Part shown: positions 48,723 to 59,421 of the stretch, piece after piece
Position numbering within the stretch: position 1 is the stretch's first letter
How the letters are laid out: the number at the start of each line of letters is the position of its first letter
Assembly: GCA_037501455.1 (NCBI GenBank)
Contig: CM074860.1
Location: 43,596,501-43,660,500 of the forward strand
DNA: 64,000 bases
Source: Lantana camara
Lineage: Eukaryota; Streptophyta; Magnoliopsida; Lamiales; Verbenaceae
Direction of reading: 5' to 3'
Translations under genes and position numbers: made by a program
Notes under the pieces: generated by a model
What the model saw: the letters and a program-made list of their open reading frames with translations, nothing else
Database searches by the model: none
What the model was told of the DNA's origin: nothing

Positions 48723-50182
48723 AGCAGCCCCTGTTTTCAGACAGCAAAATCGCGCAGAAAATGGCAGCCATTCCAGCAAGAAATGCAGGCAACAGTTGCA
48801 ACATTACAAGGTATAAAATACAGCAAGAACTCAGCCATTACACACACCAAGAAGCCACGAAAATGGACAGCAAAAGAAGAAGGAACGCAACAGTTAAGAC
48901 AGCTGAAACTCAAGCCAAAAACAGAGCAAGGCTTACGGAAAAACAGGGCAAGAACAATCCTCATCAACTCCACACAACCATACCAGTTTAGAACAATAAA
49001 TACTCATCTAAGCAACACCAAATCAACAAGCAATTCAGTTCCAAAACAAGCTCAACCAAGAGAAGCTGTCATACGTAACAATCATGAAAGTTTTCTCAAA
49101 GTGTCATATAAATGATATCTCATTAATACTTCAACCACCAAGAAATCAATTGTCATAAATGATATGAGGATGTCAAAATAATCAAACTCAAGCTTGGAAT
49201 CAATCAAAACCATTAAAAATCGAATGAGATCAATAAAATGCCCAAAACTCTATTATTTCGAAAACAGCCCAGAAATTCTCGAATCCATGCCCAAATTCGT
49301 GAATGAAAGGATGGAAATGAACAGAAATGAACATATATTACAACCCTAAACTTACCTTGTTGATTGGATGAAGTTTGGATGAGATTTGAGCTCCAAAATC
49401 TCTAAGGAATGAAGGGTTACGGGACTGAACTGAAAGGCAGTAACTTTGGCTCAGTTTTGGGGATTGTGTGAGGATTAGTTTGGTTAGGTCATGACATATC
49501 CGGTTAGGGGGTTGAGTTAGGGTTCAATAGAATCAAACCATGGTTAATTTGGTTAATGTTTGGATAAGATATGGCTATTTTTGTACAGCAAGGTCAGTTT
49601 AGTCTCCGTTTCGTTTTTCGGTTGAATTTCGGAGGTTCAAATGACTTAGGAAAAATATAAGGCTAAGTTTACTAAACTCGAATTTTCGTTACGAGTTCAG
49701 CGGAGTTGACGGAACTCGAATCCGAGTTCCCGAGCTCAAGATATTAAATTCAGAACCAAGGGTACGCTAAGTGCTCGTTAGCCCCCGATTTGGTTCCTCG
49801 AAACAAATTAAATTCGTTAACCTATCAAATAAATTAAAAAACATAAACCGAGCATATAAGCATGTTCATAACACATATATTTACGACATACTACAAATTC
49901 GTGGCGTTTCGATATCATTTCATATAAGAACGAAGCACAAAATAAGTAACATGCTCATTTTCATGCAATTCATGCATATATTATAAATTCCATGCAAAAA
50001 TTTTAAATCAAAGTTCATGCAATTCATGCACATAATATAAGTTCCATGCAATAAGATTTAAATAAATGAATTAAATCTAATATTAATTAAATTAAATAAA
50101 GTCACGTAATTAATTAATTAAAGCATGATTAATTAACATAACATTTAATTAGCATAATCATTAAATTAATAATAAATAATTA

Positions 50183-50225
<43 letters not shown>

Positions 50226-50400
50226 TTAAATACGAAATATATTGGAATTAATAATAAATTAAAATAAAATATAATAAAATAAAATAATAACAATTTATAA
50301 TAAAATTAAATATAAAACACATAAAAACAATTAATTCGCGCAAATTGGTAAACACATACGTCGTACCTTTACGTCCCAAAAGTCGGGGCGTGACAGGTGA

Positions 50401-51185
50401 GGAGTTATATATATGTAAAATGTTTTCAAAATTGTGGACACCTATAGCCTTTCATATTTATTGGTTTTAAAGTCCCGTTTTCAAACGTATATATATATAG
50501 GCTTAATAAGGCATGTTTTGTGAGCTATGCTCATATATTGGATATTCGCCTATGGTAATGGTTTACAAGTAGAACTTGAGTTTTCGTATATGGGATAAGT
50601 ACCCAAAATGCCTTTGGAACTTTTATTTGGATATTATGTATGTGTGAGTTGTGTAGCGAGGTTATGATGTACCTTGCAAGGACGCTTGCTTGGGGCAATC
50701 GAATTTGAGCTCGGGGATGGAGGTGAGAGATATTCCGGGAAGGCAAGGGCCGACGGATGTCCTTATCCAAAGTTCCCACTGTGGACAAGACTACTAAGAC
50801 TCCGGGGAGGTTTCGGGGTTGAAGTTTTCTTGGAGAGAGCTAGGTTGCATGGACCGAATTCTCTACGTTATGGATGCTCGGGGGGTGCACACCCTCGACA
50901 TCAACGGTGTAAAGGTTGGATTGGTTTGATTTCTTGGTTTGGGAAGATCGGATGGAGTGCTCGTTCTCGCCGAGCCGGTTATGTGTGGTTTATGATCCAT
51001 ATTTTTCTAAAACTTGCATTTACTTTGAAAATAAGTTGGATCATGAATACCTTTGATTTGAGCATGCTTTGAACCTTCTTATGTTAATTATATTATGTAT
51101 AGTTCTCCTCACCGGTTCCATTTGAACTGATCTCCTTTACCTTTCGTGTCCGCAGGTTGCTTTTGGAGTCATGCTAAGCGGGGGT
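50401..51185 (+). repeat. Element I 5' LTR, second part
   Basis: It continues the LTR after J and matches 63698-64000 at its start. It includes the U5 hairpin CGGTTC-CATTT-GAACTG at 51113-51129 and an acceptor-like GTCCGCAG/G at 51155. It ends in GGGGT, the left flank of the TRIM cluster. Confidence 0.85.
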
Positions 51186-51712
51186 TGTAATGGCCCGAAA
51201 ACCCACCTGTCGATATTGTCCGCTTTGGTGGGCTACGCGACACCACCCTCACGGTTTTGTTCTTCCCGTTGGTATTTAAACCCGAAGGTGCCCAACCAGG
51301 AAAAGGCTTCAACAAGGGAAAGGTATCCACCCCCTTATAAAGGAGGCTTTGTTCTCCTCTCCAATCGATGTGGGATAAGCACCTTAGGCTATTACAGTCC
51401 ACCCCCCTAAGAGGGCCCAGCGTCCTCCCTGGCACACCGTCCCGGGCCCCGGCTCTGATACCATTTGTAATGGCCCGAAAACCCGCATGTCGATATTGTC
51501 CGCTTTGGTGGGCTAAGCGACACCACCCTCACGGTTTTGTTCTTCCCGTTGGTATTTAAACCCGAAGGTGCCCAACCAGGAAAAGGCCTCAACAGGGAAG
51601 AGGTATCCACCCCCTTATAAGGAAGGCTTCGTTCTCCTCTTCTTCCGATGTGGGACAAGCACTTTGAGCTTTACAGTCCACCCCCCCATAAGGGCCCAGC
51701 ATCCTCCCCTGT
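51186..51712 (-). mobile_element. Minus-strand TRIM: LTR, internal domain, LTR, partial internal domain
   Basis: The LTRs are 51186-51396 and 51466-51675. Between them, 51397-51465 holds a purine tract and a PBS complement (CTCTGATACCA). A partial second internal domain runs to about 51712, where unrelated sequence starts. Confidence 0.85.
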
Positions 51713-52039
51713 ACAAAAGACACAAATACACAGCAACACACAAGGCAACCAAGGAAACAAATAAGGGTCACAAACTTAGCAATTAGGAGCAGCAAAACCA
51801 CACCTAAACCTCACAATCCGACAGTTAAGCTCAACACAAGAAAGGGAAGAAAGCTTGCAAAATATCAAAACTCCATTAATGGCTTCTTGACACGGAAAGG
51901 TACGTGTATAGCATATGCCGAGTTGCACGGTAAGGTATGTTTCTTTTGGTATGTTTCTTAAGTATAAATCGTATATTTCTAGGTTTTACGAGTTAGGTAT
52001 GAATCCCGTGTCCTTACAATATTTGAAAGGAATTGAAGG
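51713..52039. other. About 330 bp of unidentified sequence within the TRIM cluster
   Basis: This stretch is not TRIM-like and does not match any other part of the window. It lies between minus-strand and plus-strand TRIM pieces. It may be captured host DNA (inference). No open frame of note is visible. Confidence 0.5.
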
Positions 52040-52318
52040 AGCCCTTTTCCTGGTTGGGCACCTTCGGGTTTAAATACCAACGGGAAGAACAAAACCGTGA
52101 GGGTGGTGTCGCTTAGCCCACCATAGCGGACAATATCGACAGGCGGGTTTTTGGGCCATTACACTCATGGTTTTGTTCTTCCCGTTGGTATTTAAACCCG
52201 AAGGTGCCCAACCAGGAAAAGGCCTCAACAAGGGAAAGTTATCCACCCTCTTATAAAGGAGGCTTTGTTCTCCTCTCCAACCGATGTGGGACAAGCACCT
52301 TAGGCTATTACAGTGGAC
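52040..52318. mobile_element. Two partial TRIM LTRs in opposite orientation
   Basis: A plus-strand LTR 3' half (52040-52163) abuts a minus-strand partial LTR (52164-52312). GTGGAC then separates it head-to-head from the next plus-strand LTR. Confidence 0.75.
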
Positions 52319-53604
52319 TGTAAAGCTCAAAGTGCTTGTCCCACATCGGAAGAGGAGGAAAACGAAGCCTTCCTTATAAAGGGGTCCCACATCGGTTGGA
52401 GAGGAGAACAAAGCCTCATTTATAAGGGGGTGGATACCTTTCCCTTGTTGAGGCCTTTTCCTGGTTGGGCACCTTCGGGTTTAAATACCAACGGGAAGAA
52501 CAAAACCGTGAGGGTGGTGTCGCTTAGCCCACCAAAGCGGACAATATCGACAGGCGGGTTTTCGGGCCATTACAAATGGTATCAGCGCTGGGACCCAGTC
52601 CGGTGTGCCAGCGAGGACGCTGGGCCCTTATGGGGGGGTTGACTGTAAAGCTCAAAGTGCTTGTCCCACATCGGAAGAGGAGGAGAACGAAGCCTTCCTT
52701 ATAAGGGGGTGGATACCTCTTCCCTGTTGAGGGCTTTTCCTAGTTGGGCACCTTCGGGTTTAAATACCAATGGGAAGAACAAAACCGTGAGGTTGGTGTC
52801 GCTTGGCCCACCAAAGCGGACAATATCGACAGACGGGTTTTCAGGCCATTACAAATGGTATCAGAGCTGGGACCCGGTCCGGTGTGCTAGCGAGGACGCT
52901 GGGCCCTTATGGGGGGGTGGACTGTAAAGCTCAATGTGCTTGTCCCACATCGGAATAGGAGGAGAACGAAGCCTTCCTTATAAGGGGGTCCCACATCGGT
53001 TGGAGAGGAGAACAAAGCCTCATTTATAAGGGGCTGGATACCTTTCCCTTGTTGAGGCCTTTTCCTGGTTGGGCACCTTCGGGTTTAAATACCAACGGGA
53101 AGAACAAAACCGTGAGGGTGGTGTCGCTTAGCCCACCAAAGCGGATAATATCGACTGGCGGGTTTTCGGGCCATTACAAATGGTATCAGCGCTGGGACCC
53201 AGTCCGGTGTGCCAGCGAGGACGCTGGGCCCTTATGGGGGGGTGGACTGTAAAGCTCAAAGTGCTTGTCCCACATCGGAAGAGGAGGAGAATGAAGCCTT
53301 CCTTATAAGGGGGTGGATACCTCTTCCCTGTTGAGGGCTTTTCCTGGTTGGGCACCTTCGGGTTTAAATACCAACGGGAAGAACAAAACCGTGAGGGTGG
53401 TGTCGCTTAGCCCACCATAGCGGACAATATCGACAGGCGGGTTTTCGGGCCATTACAAATGGTATCAGAGCTGGAACCCGGTCCGGTGTGCCAGCGAGGA
53501 CGTTGGGCCCTTATGGGGGTTGGACTGTAAAGCTCAAAGTGCTTGTCCCACATCGGAAGAGGAGGAGAACGAAGCCTTCCTTATAAGGGGGTGGATACCT
53601 CTTC
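52319..53604 (+). mobile_element. Tandem TRIM array, alternating 256- and 210-bp LTRs
   Basis: The LTRs are 52319-52574 (256), 52644-52853 (210), 52923-53178 (256), 53248-53457 (210), and 53526-53604 continued at 56999-57129 (210). Each pair is separated by a 68-69 bp internal domain with PBS and purine tract. The two-LTR block of about 604 bp is repeated. The 256-bp LTRs carry an extra 46-47 bp with a second CCCACATCGG and a second TATAAGG box. Confidence 0.88.
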
Positions 53605-56600
53605 TGTAACGCCCCTCTCATCCGATAAATAGGGTACGTCACCTTCCAACCTTTTTATGTTTTTAATTATGTGATTGGTGCGTTGTGTGGCCCTCTTTTG
53701 GACTCTTTTAGAGTTAGGGCCCTTTTTGTAATTTTCTTCTTTTAGGGGGTTTTCCGGTCACTTCTCGTTCGGTAGAGATTTTGACTTCCTTGATCCCTTT
53801 AACGCGTCCGGGACAGCGAAACGAGTCCGTAGACTCTAAGTTTGCCCAATTCTGACTTCGTTAGCCCGTTCTTCCGATGTTTTTTGCGTACGAGCACCCG
53901 AGATATATACTTGGATTTCCTCGTTTTGCATGCCAAATCAGATCAGCTTCCTGCATCGTCTTCCTCCAGCGATCAGTACTGTTCACACACAGTGAAGGTG
54001 TGAAAACATACACATGCCCGTTCTCCCTCGTTTCTCGACGGAATTCGACGAATCAATAGTGGAAATTTATCAGCTCGACGAGCCCTTCACAACCGTACCA
54101 GTTTCGTGGCCTGAAATTGACCAGCGGCGGCGCAGCGGTGGTCCGAAGGTGGCGGTTTGCGCCACCTCTTCGTCGGCGGCGTTCCGGCGACCCTCACCGG
54201 CCAACAACCACCCAACCCCACATTTTTCGACCCTCTGGTGTTGATTCCGGCCTCGGTTAGGCGCGAAAACCACCGCAGGTGGTGGTTCCGGCGAGAAGCA
54301 GTGGCGGGATTTCGGCCGCGGTTTTGGGACCTTTCCCGACCGATTTCGGTGGTGCTCCCTTCACAAAAGTTATTCCTGATGACGAGTTTGAGCTGTTCGT
54401 GGTGGTGGCGGTCAGAGAACTAGCCGGCGGCGGCGGACCTATGGCGGACTGGGCCTGGACCGGCGGTCTGATTTTCCGGTGACTTTTTCCTGGTTTTGAC
54501 TGGGGGCTTTTGTAGGGCTCGTTACAAGCTTTCCAACGGTATGCTCGGATTTCATTTTCGTTTTACGGTTTACGTTTAATTTCAGTTTTCGTACTAGGAT
54601 TTAAGTTCATTTTTTCATCGACGAAGTCCGGCGTGTTTGGCATTTTCTGAAATTGATTGAGGGCTTTTGTTGAGCAGGCCGAGACGCACGTTTCTGTCCT
54701 TCCGGGGATTTTTTCGACCACCGGAGACGGTGTTCCGGTGGCGGCCGGTGACTGTTCGGCTGGCTACGGTAGCGGCATTCCGACGACTTTTGGACAGAAG
54801 GTCCCTTTCGTTGTGGTGAGTCCAACGCCACTTTTCGTTCGTCAATCGGATGCCCGGTTGATTTGTTGTGATTTATTTTGTGTGTTTCTATTTAATTGAA
54901 ATTAATTGTTTTAATTGCAATGAATTGTCAATTGCTTGATTTGTCGATCAAAATGAATTCCAATGTGTACGAAAGCATGTATTAAATGAACTATGATATA
55001 TGTTGATGCTTTGATTTGCAATTTGAACTCCGATATGCCATATTTGAGCTATTTGTCTAACTTGAATGGGTGTATGTGTAATTTTGTAAACAATATGAAT
55101 ATTGTTTGATTTAATTAGGTAACCTTGTAATTGAATCCGTTTAGTGATACATGAATTGAGCATGCCAAGTGTGAATTATATAAAATTGATATAGTTGGAA
55201 TTGATATGTGACTTTGTCAGATTTAAGTGATTTGAATGACTCTATTTTATCTATTTTATAATTGTAAACTTGATATACTTGAGTTATAAATGTTATATGA
55301 AGTTCATGACTTGATTTGCTATGAATTATGAAAGATATGAAATGATTGGGCTTGAAACCCTCATGTATGGAATGTACTTGAACGAATTACTTGATTATGT
55401 AACTCCATAACATCATTTTACTTCTTATACCTCTCATATCATGTGTTTAGCATTGCCGTACGTCTATGTGGTTTCATATTGAGTCAATTCTCACAAGTAC
55501 CCATTGTTCCTTCTCTTGTACAGTTTGTTTCCAGGACGGAGACTTCCAAATTGAATAGGCACCCGTATTGCTCTTGTTTCTTGTCTCGTGGTATTCCAGG
55601 TGAGGGTGTTTTCGTTCTAGTTACATATCAATCCCTACAACCCGTATGTGATAAGTTTTGGGCCAAAAACCTTATATATATATATATACATATACCATTT
55701 TCAAAGTGGAGTCATCGAGTAAATTATTGATCGAGTAAATCCCTTTTCAAATGGATAATGATGGATATGTTATGTTTCTCATGGATCAAATGTTTTGGCG
55801 AGAAAAGAAAGAAAGAATGATTGATTGCACTGATTGGGGCCCAGGGGCTTGGTGTGAGTGGGGACCCGAGGAGGCAAGGGCTGACGGTAAACCCTCACAC
55901 TAGTCCCACTATTGAACGGCGGTACCGGACCTCGTCAGGAGATTGGCGGGGAAAGGGAGCTGAGTGCCATCTGGGGAGTCATGTTCCCCTTTTGGTCAAT
56001 GATTGGGTGGTCGGGCCTTGCAAACCCACCACCAACCCGGAGGAAGAAGGTTGGAACTTATTTATGACTGAATATGATTGATTATGATTGATTATTGATT
56101 GATAGGCAATGTGCGGAAAGGCCGAGAAACGGATTGCCCAAACGAATATGTTTAGGACATGATATGTGATATGTGTGTATTATGATATATTGCATGATCA
56201 CCTATTTAATGTATTAATGATATTTGTCGTACACGGTCGGAGTTTGGTTGAAGATTGTGCACGCTCACTCGCCGAGCATTATTGATTGAGTATGATTTAT
56301 GAACTTAGTGAATTTAATATGAATAGTCGTAAAGTCTGAGCATTGCTTAGTCATTCTTTTGCCCTTTTTGGGAACTAACTTTAAATAAAACCTTGCTCGG
56401 GATTTATGACTTGTATGTGCATGTTTCTATATGATACGTATTGCTCCTGCTCACTCAGTCTTCTAGAGACTGACCCCTTCTTCCCCCTTTTTCCAGTTTC
56501 TTTTGCAGGTGTTGGTTACTAGGCGGAGTTAGAGTGTCGAGTCATTGTTCTAGTCTCACTCATTTACACTCACTGCATACTATATTGTCTTTAAATACTG

Positions 56601-56993
56601 TATTGATTAATTATTGATTTATTATTGTTTGCCGGTGTGCCCTTATTGAATTGATATTATTTCGGGACAGGTTCTGGAGCCAGTTGAACCCGTTGTTATG
56701 TTGTTTCCTTGTATTGATTCGGGACAGGTTAGGACAGGTGTACTGATTAGTGGAACCCGTATTTATATTCGTATTGGATTTCATTTATTTCATGGATATT
56801 ACATAAATGATTCCCTTGCTTCCGCATTTTAGTTATTGTTGGTTGTCCCAGGGTTAGCTTTCGCCTAGTCAGGACAGTTCTTTTGATTGTCACCCTTTTG
56901 CTGTGAGTCCGATTCATGTATGGACTGTCTATTTCATATGTGGATTAGACTCATGGTGCGGGGGATGTGGTGCCTATCGTCCCGGGTGCTACA
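53605..56993 (+). mobile_element. Solo LTR L (3.4 kb)
   Basis: The ends are TGTAACGCCCC and CGGGTGCTACA, flanked by TCTTC at 53600-53604 and 56994-56998. No internal region remains. It has an unusual GC-rich part at about 53990-54850, an exon-like 76-base block (55524-55599) between TTGTACAG and CCAG/GTGAGG, the U5 hairpin CAGTCT-TCTAG-AGACTG (56456-56472), and an acceptor-like TTTTGCAG/G at 56508. It splits the last TRIM LTR of cluster K. Short frames in the GC-rich part are not recognised as genes. Confidence 0.92.
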
Positions 56994-57134
56994 TCTTCCC
57001 TGTTGAGGCCTTTTCTTGGTTGGGCACCTTCGGGTTTAAATACCAACGGGAAGAACAAAACCGTGAGGGTGGTGTCGCTTAGCCCACCATAGCGGACAAT
57101 ATCGACAAGCGGGTTTTTGGGCCATTACAGGGGT

Positions 57135-57602
57135 CTATCTTGAGAGTCTTGTCTAGTTGTCTAGTTATGTTTGTTGCTTTTACTTTGGTTTTGTTACCTT
57201 AGAGTTGTTTTGGATCTAGCATGTACGTTATCAGATTTATTATCTTGTTAGTTGGACCGTGGCGGTCTCTAGGATGATTTACATTCCGTATTTTGAGCAT
57301 TTCATGCTGGACCGTGTTGGTCACTTAATTGATGATTTAAACTTTCGTATTCATTTTCATTTGACTTGAGAAGGTCTGAAGTGGGTATATTGAATTTGAA
57401 CTCTTATGCATGTGGTATGTTTTAAGCTTCTGCGTATTTGTGTTTGTTTTAATTCTCTTGATGTGAGTCTAGTACCGCCTAGCTGGGATGTCCGTTTGTC
57501 ACCGCTTGCTTCGATCTTGGCAGGTATATGGATAGCAATTCTATATACAAGCTAGGCCCGTTGAGCGAGATATGCGTGGGATGCCCTTGTTGGGGCGTTA
57601 CA
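57135..57602 (+). repeat. Element I 5' LTR, last part
   Basis: The LTR resumes after the GGGGT repeat and ends TTGGGGCGTTACA, immediately before the PBS region. Confidence 0.82.
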
Positions 57603-58032
57603 CCCCTATTTGGTTGGTATCAGAGCCTAAGGTTCAAAACCGGGCTCTTGAGTCATCTCGAGTCGTCTAGGTCGTACAGCAATAGGAACAACTTACTTAT
57701 GTGCTTTAAAGTGACTCGTTTTGCATATGCTAAGTTGTTGATTAACCTAATTGTTCTTGCATTACATGAGCACCTTGGAGCGAATACGTTGTTTCTATTA
57801 TGACTATTACATTGATTACTTGCTTATGTCACCTAAGTTGTAATTATTTCGTTGTGCTTAATTAACTTCACACTTATGTGTTGGCTTGTTACAATTTGAC
57901 TACAATCTTATGATATGTATATCTTGTTAATTATTGCCCTTAAATTATGCAATTACATTGCTTGCTTGATATTATGTGACATTAACATATGACTAATCGA
58001 CATGCATACATGATAAGATTGTGTGTAGGATG
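57603..58032 (+). promoter_or_regulatory. Element I leader with primer binding site and hairpin
   Basis: TGGTATCAGAGC at 57615-57626 is the PBS, 12 bases after the LTR. The overlapping hairpin at 57622-57648 has outer stem AGAGCC/GGCTCT and inner stem GGTT-CAA-AACC. The rest is AT-rich noncoding leader. GTGTAGG precedes the gag ATG pair and looks like a splice acceptor. Confidence 0.85.
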
Positions 58033-59421
58033 ATGCCTCCTCGCAGAAGTGATTGCTCTCCGGCACGCCAAAATGACCAAGACCCTCCGGCAGAAAATCA
58101 ATATGCACCACCAACGCCGCCTCCGAACGTCAATGATTTGCTCACTATTATGATTCAGATTTTACAACTCCTACAAGCACCGCAAACCTTATTGGCACCT
58201 CCGGCATTGATACCTACGCCCACCGTCAAGGAACAAGGGTTTCGAACTAAGGGAGTAGTGTCCGGATTGGGGTCTGAGAGATCACCATCCTTGATGGCAC
58301 CTTCGACTTCTCGAGTACCACATAAGGGGTTAGGAGATAGAAAGGCTAACAATTTTGCATCCAGATCAGCGACCCCTTTGGGTATTAAGGGCCGAAACTC
58401 GTACAAGTATTATGGGAGCGCCAATCACTTCGGGGATAACTACCGGAAAGGACATGGGAAGTGTTTTATATGTTGTGGCAACCCAAATTGTAAAGCTAAG
58501 GATTACGAACAGAGGAGAGGCCACCATATGGATGAGAAGGGTAAGGCTAAGATTTCTCCATCTCAAGTACAGGCCCCTCAAGATACTAAGGGCCATGACC
58601 CGTGTGAGCATTGTGGTCGTACTACACACCTTGGGGAAGATTGTTGGTGTAAACAAGGCAACTGTTTCAAGTGCGGCAGCACCAAACACTGGGTAAAGAA
58701 TTATGATAAACCGGGAACTAGAGGTTCGTATGAACATCATAGTGACTTTAGCCATAAGGTATACGAATGTTGGGGAAAGCTTGGAAGATGCTTTAGTTGT
58801 GGAGATTCAGCACTTTGGGTAAGGGAATGTAATCAGAGGATGGACCGATAGAATTTGGAAGGGCTTCGTGGGAAGTTAGCAAAGACCTTGACTCAGGAAG
58901 AAACCAACGATTGGGCCACCGCTACCGAGCTAGCTATGGAAGCGGAAGCGGAGGAACAAAGACTTGGAACTAAGAAGAATGTTGCTAATCCTTGTTTCAG
59001 TTCGGGTCTTAAGAGAGTTTTCCCTAGTTCTTTCTCTCAACCTCCACCGTGGAAAAAGGGCCACGTGATGGTTAAGAAAGGGAAAGGAAAGGAGATCCTA
59101 TCAACTGCACAAGGGTGTAAACTTTGTGATCATTGTGGTAGCATCACCCATCGTGAGGGAAATTATTGGAAGAAGCTTGGTAAATATTTCAATTGTGGGA
59201 GCACCGGACACATAGCAAGGAATTGTACCGAACCTAAGACTAAGGGACCGGGTGATGAGATAAGGCCCGTGGCACATGCACGTGCCTATGCGTTGAATGG
59301 CGGGCAAGAGGATGATGAGCATGATTTCATTACTACGGTGAAAGGTACGGCCTGCATTCACGGCATTGCACTCATACATTTTGATTTGGATATTATTACT
59401 ACCCGATTGTTACACTTGTGA
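58033..59421 (+). pseudogene. gag: Element I gag with repeated zinc-knuckle pairs, no capsid core
   Basis: The start MPPRRSD matches the Gag of element A. A proline-rich part follows, then several CCHC-like pairs: a degenerate pair near 58405-58515, CEHCGRTTHLGEDC and CFKCGSTKHWVKNY near 58600-58712, and a partial pair near 58765-58830. An in-frame TAG lies at 58849-58851. The same frame continues with a segment like the end of a gag capsid (NDWATATELAMEAE), another pair near 59119-59226, and ARAYALNGG. It stops in the first residues of protease. The capsid core seen in A and F is absent. Several cysteines or histidines in the knuckles are replaced. Whether any protein is made is unknown. Confidence 0.75.

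Larger units (their letters stand above)
46706..50395 (-). mobile_element. Solo LTR J (3.7 kb)
   Basis: The ends TGTAGCACCCG and GGGGCGTGACA show a minus-strand LTR. It is flanked by GGTGA at 46701-46705 and 50396-50400. No internal region is present, so it is a solo LTR. It includes the U5 hairpin (47150-47166), the 50-nt-spacer stem (47228-47297), CA-rich and AT-rich stretches near 48300-48540, a hairpin array at 48590-48722, and a (TA)n run at about 50188-50222. No gene is supported. Confidence 0.92.
51186..57129. mobile_element. Cluster K: rearranged TRIM elements
   Basis: The units have short LTRs (about 210 or 256 bp) running from TGTAAAGCTC to GGGCCATTACA. Internal domains of about 69 bp hold only a PBS (TGGTATCAGAGC) and a purine tract (TTATGGGGGGG). 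The sequence type, with CCCACATCGG and GCCAGCGAGGACGCTGG, is typical of plant TRIMs, which encode no protein and depend on other elements. Left units (51186-51675) are on the minus strand. Right units (52319 on) are on the plus strand in tandem. The whole block is flanked by GGGGT at 51181-51185 and 57130-57134. Solo LTR L sits in its last LTR. Confidence 0.85.

Noticed and set aside
48397..49115. Overlapping frames of 132-139 residues in solo LTR J
   Set aside because: The peptides reflect CA-rich repeats and the CCCC hairpins. No start context, homology or conservation supports a gene.
50188..50222. (TA)n run as a possible origin or attachment site
   Set aside because: It is an ordinary AT microsatellite within an AT-rich LTR, with no other supporting signal.
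51186..53604. Regular direct repeats that might suggest a CRISPR array
   Set aside because: The repeat units are LTRs of 210-256 bp with PBS and purine tracts between them, the internal segments are nearly identical rather than unique, and the setting is a plant genome.
54014..54845. Several open frames on both strands in the GC-rich part of solo LTR L
   Set aside because: High GC lowers stop frequency and frames are open in several phases at once. No known domain is visible. The region is reported as unusual but not as a gene.
51186..57129. Cassandra-type TRIM with 5S rRNA in its LTR
   Set aside because: I find no 5S rRNA-like internal promoter sequence in the LTR. The units fit the protein-less TRIM type with CCCACATCGG instead.
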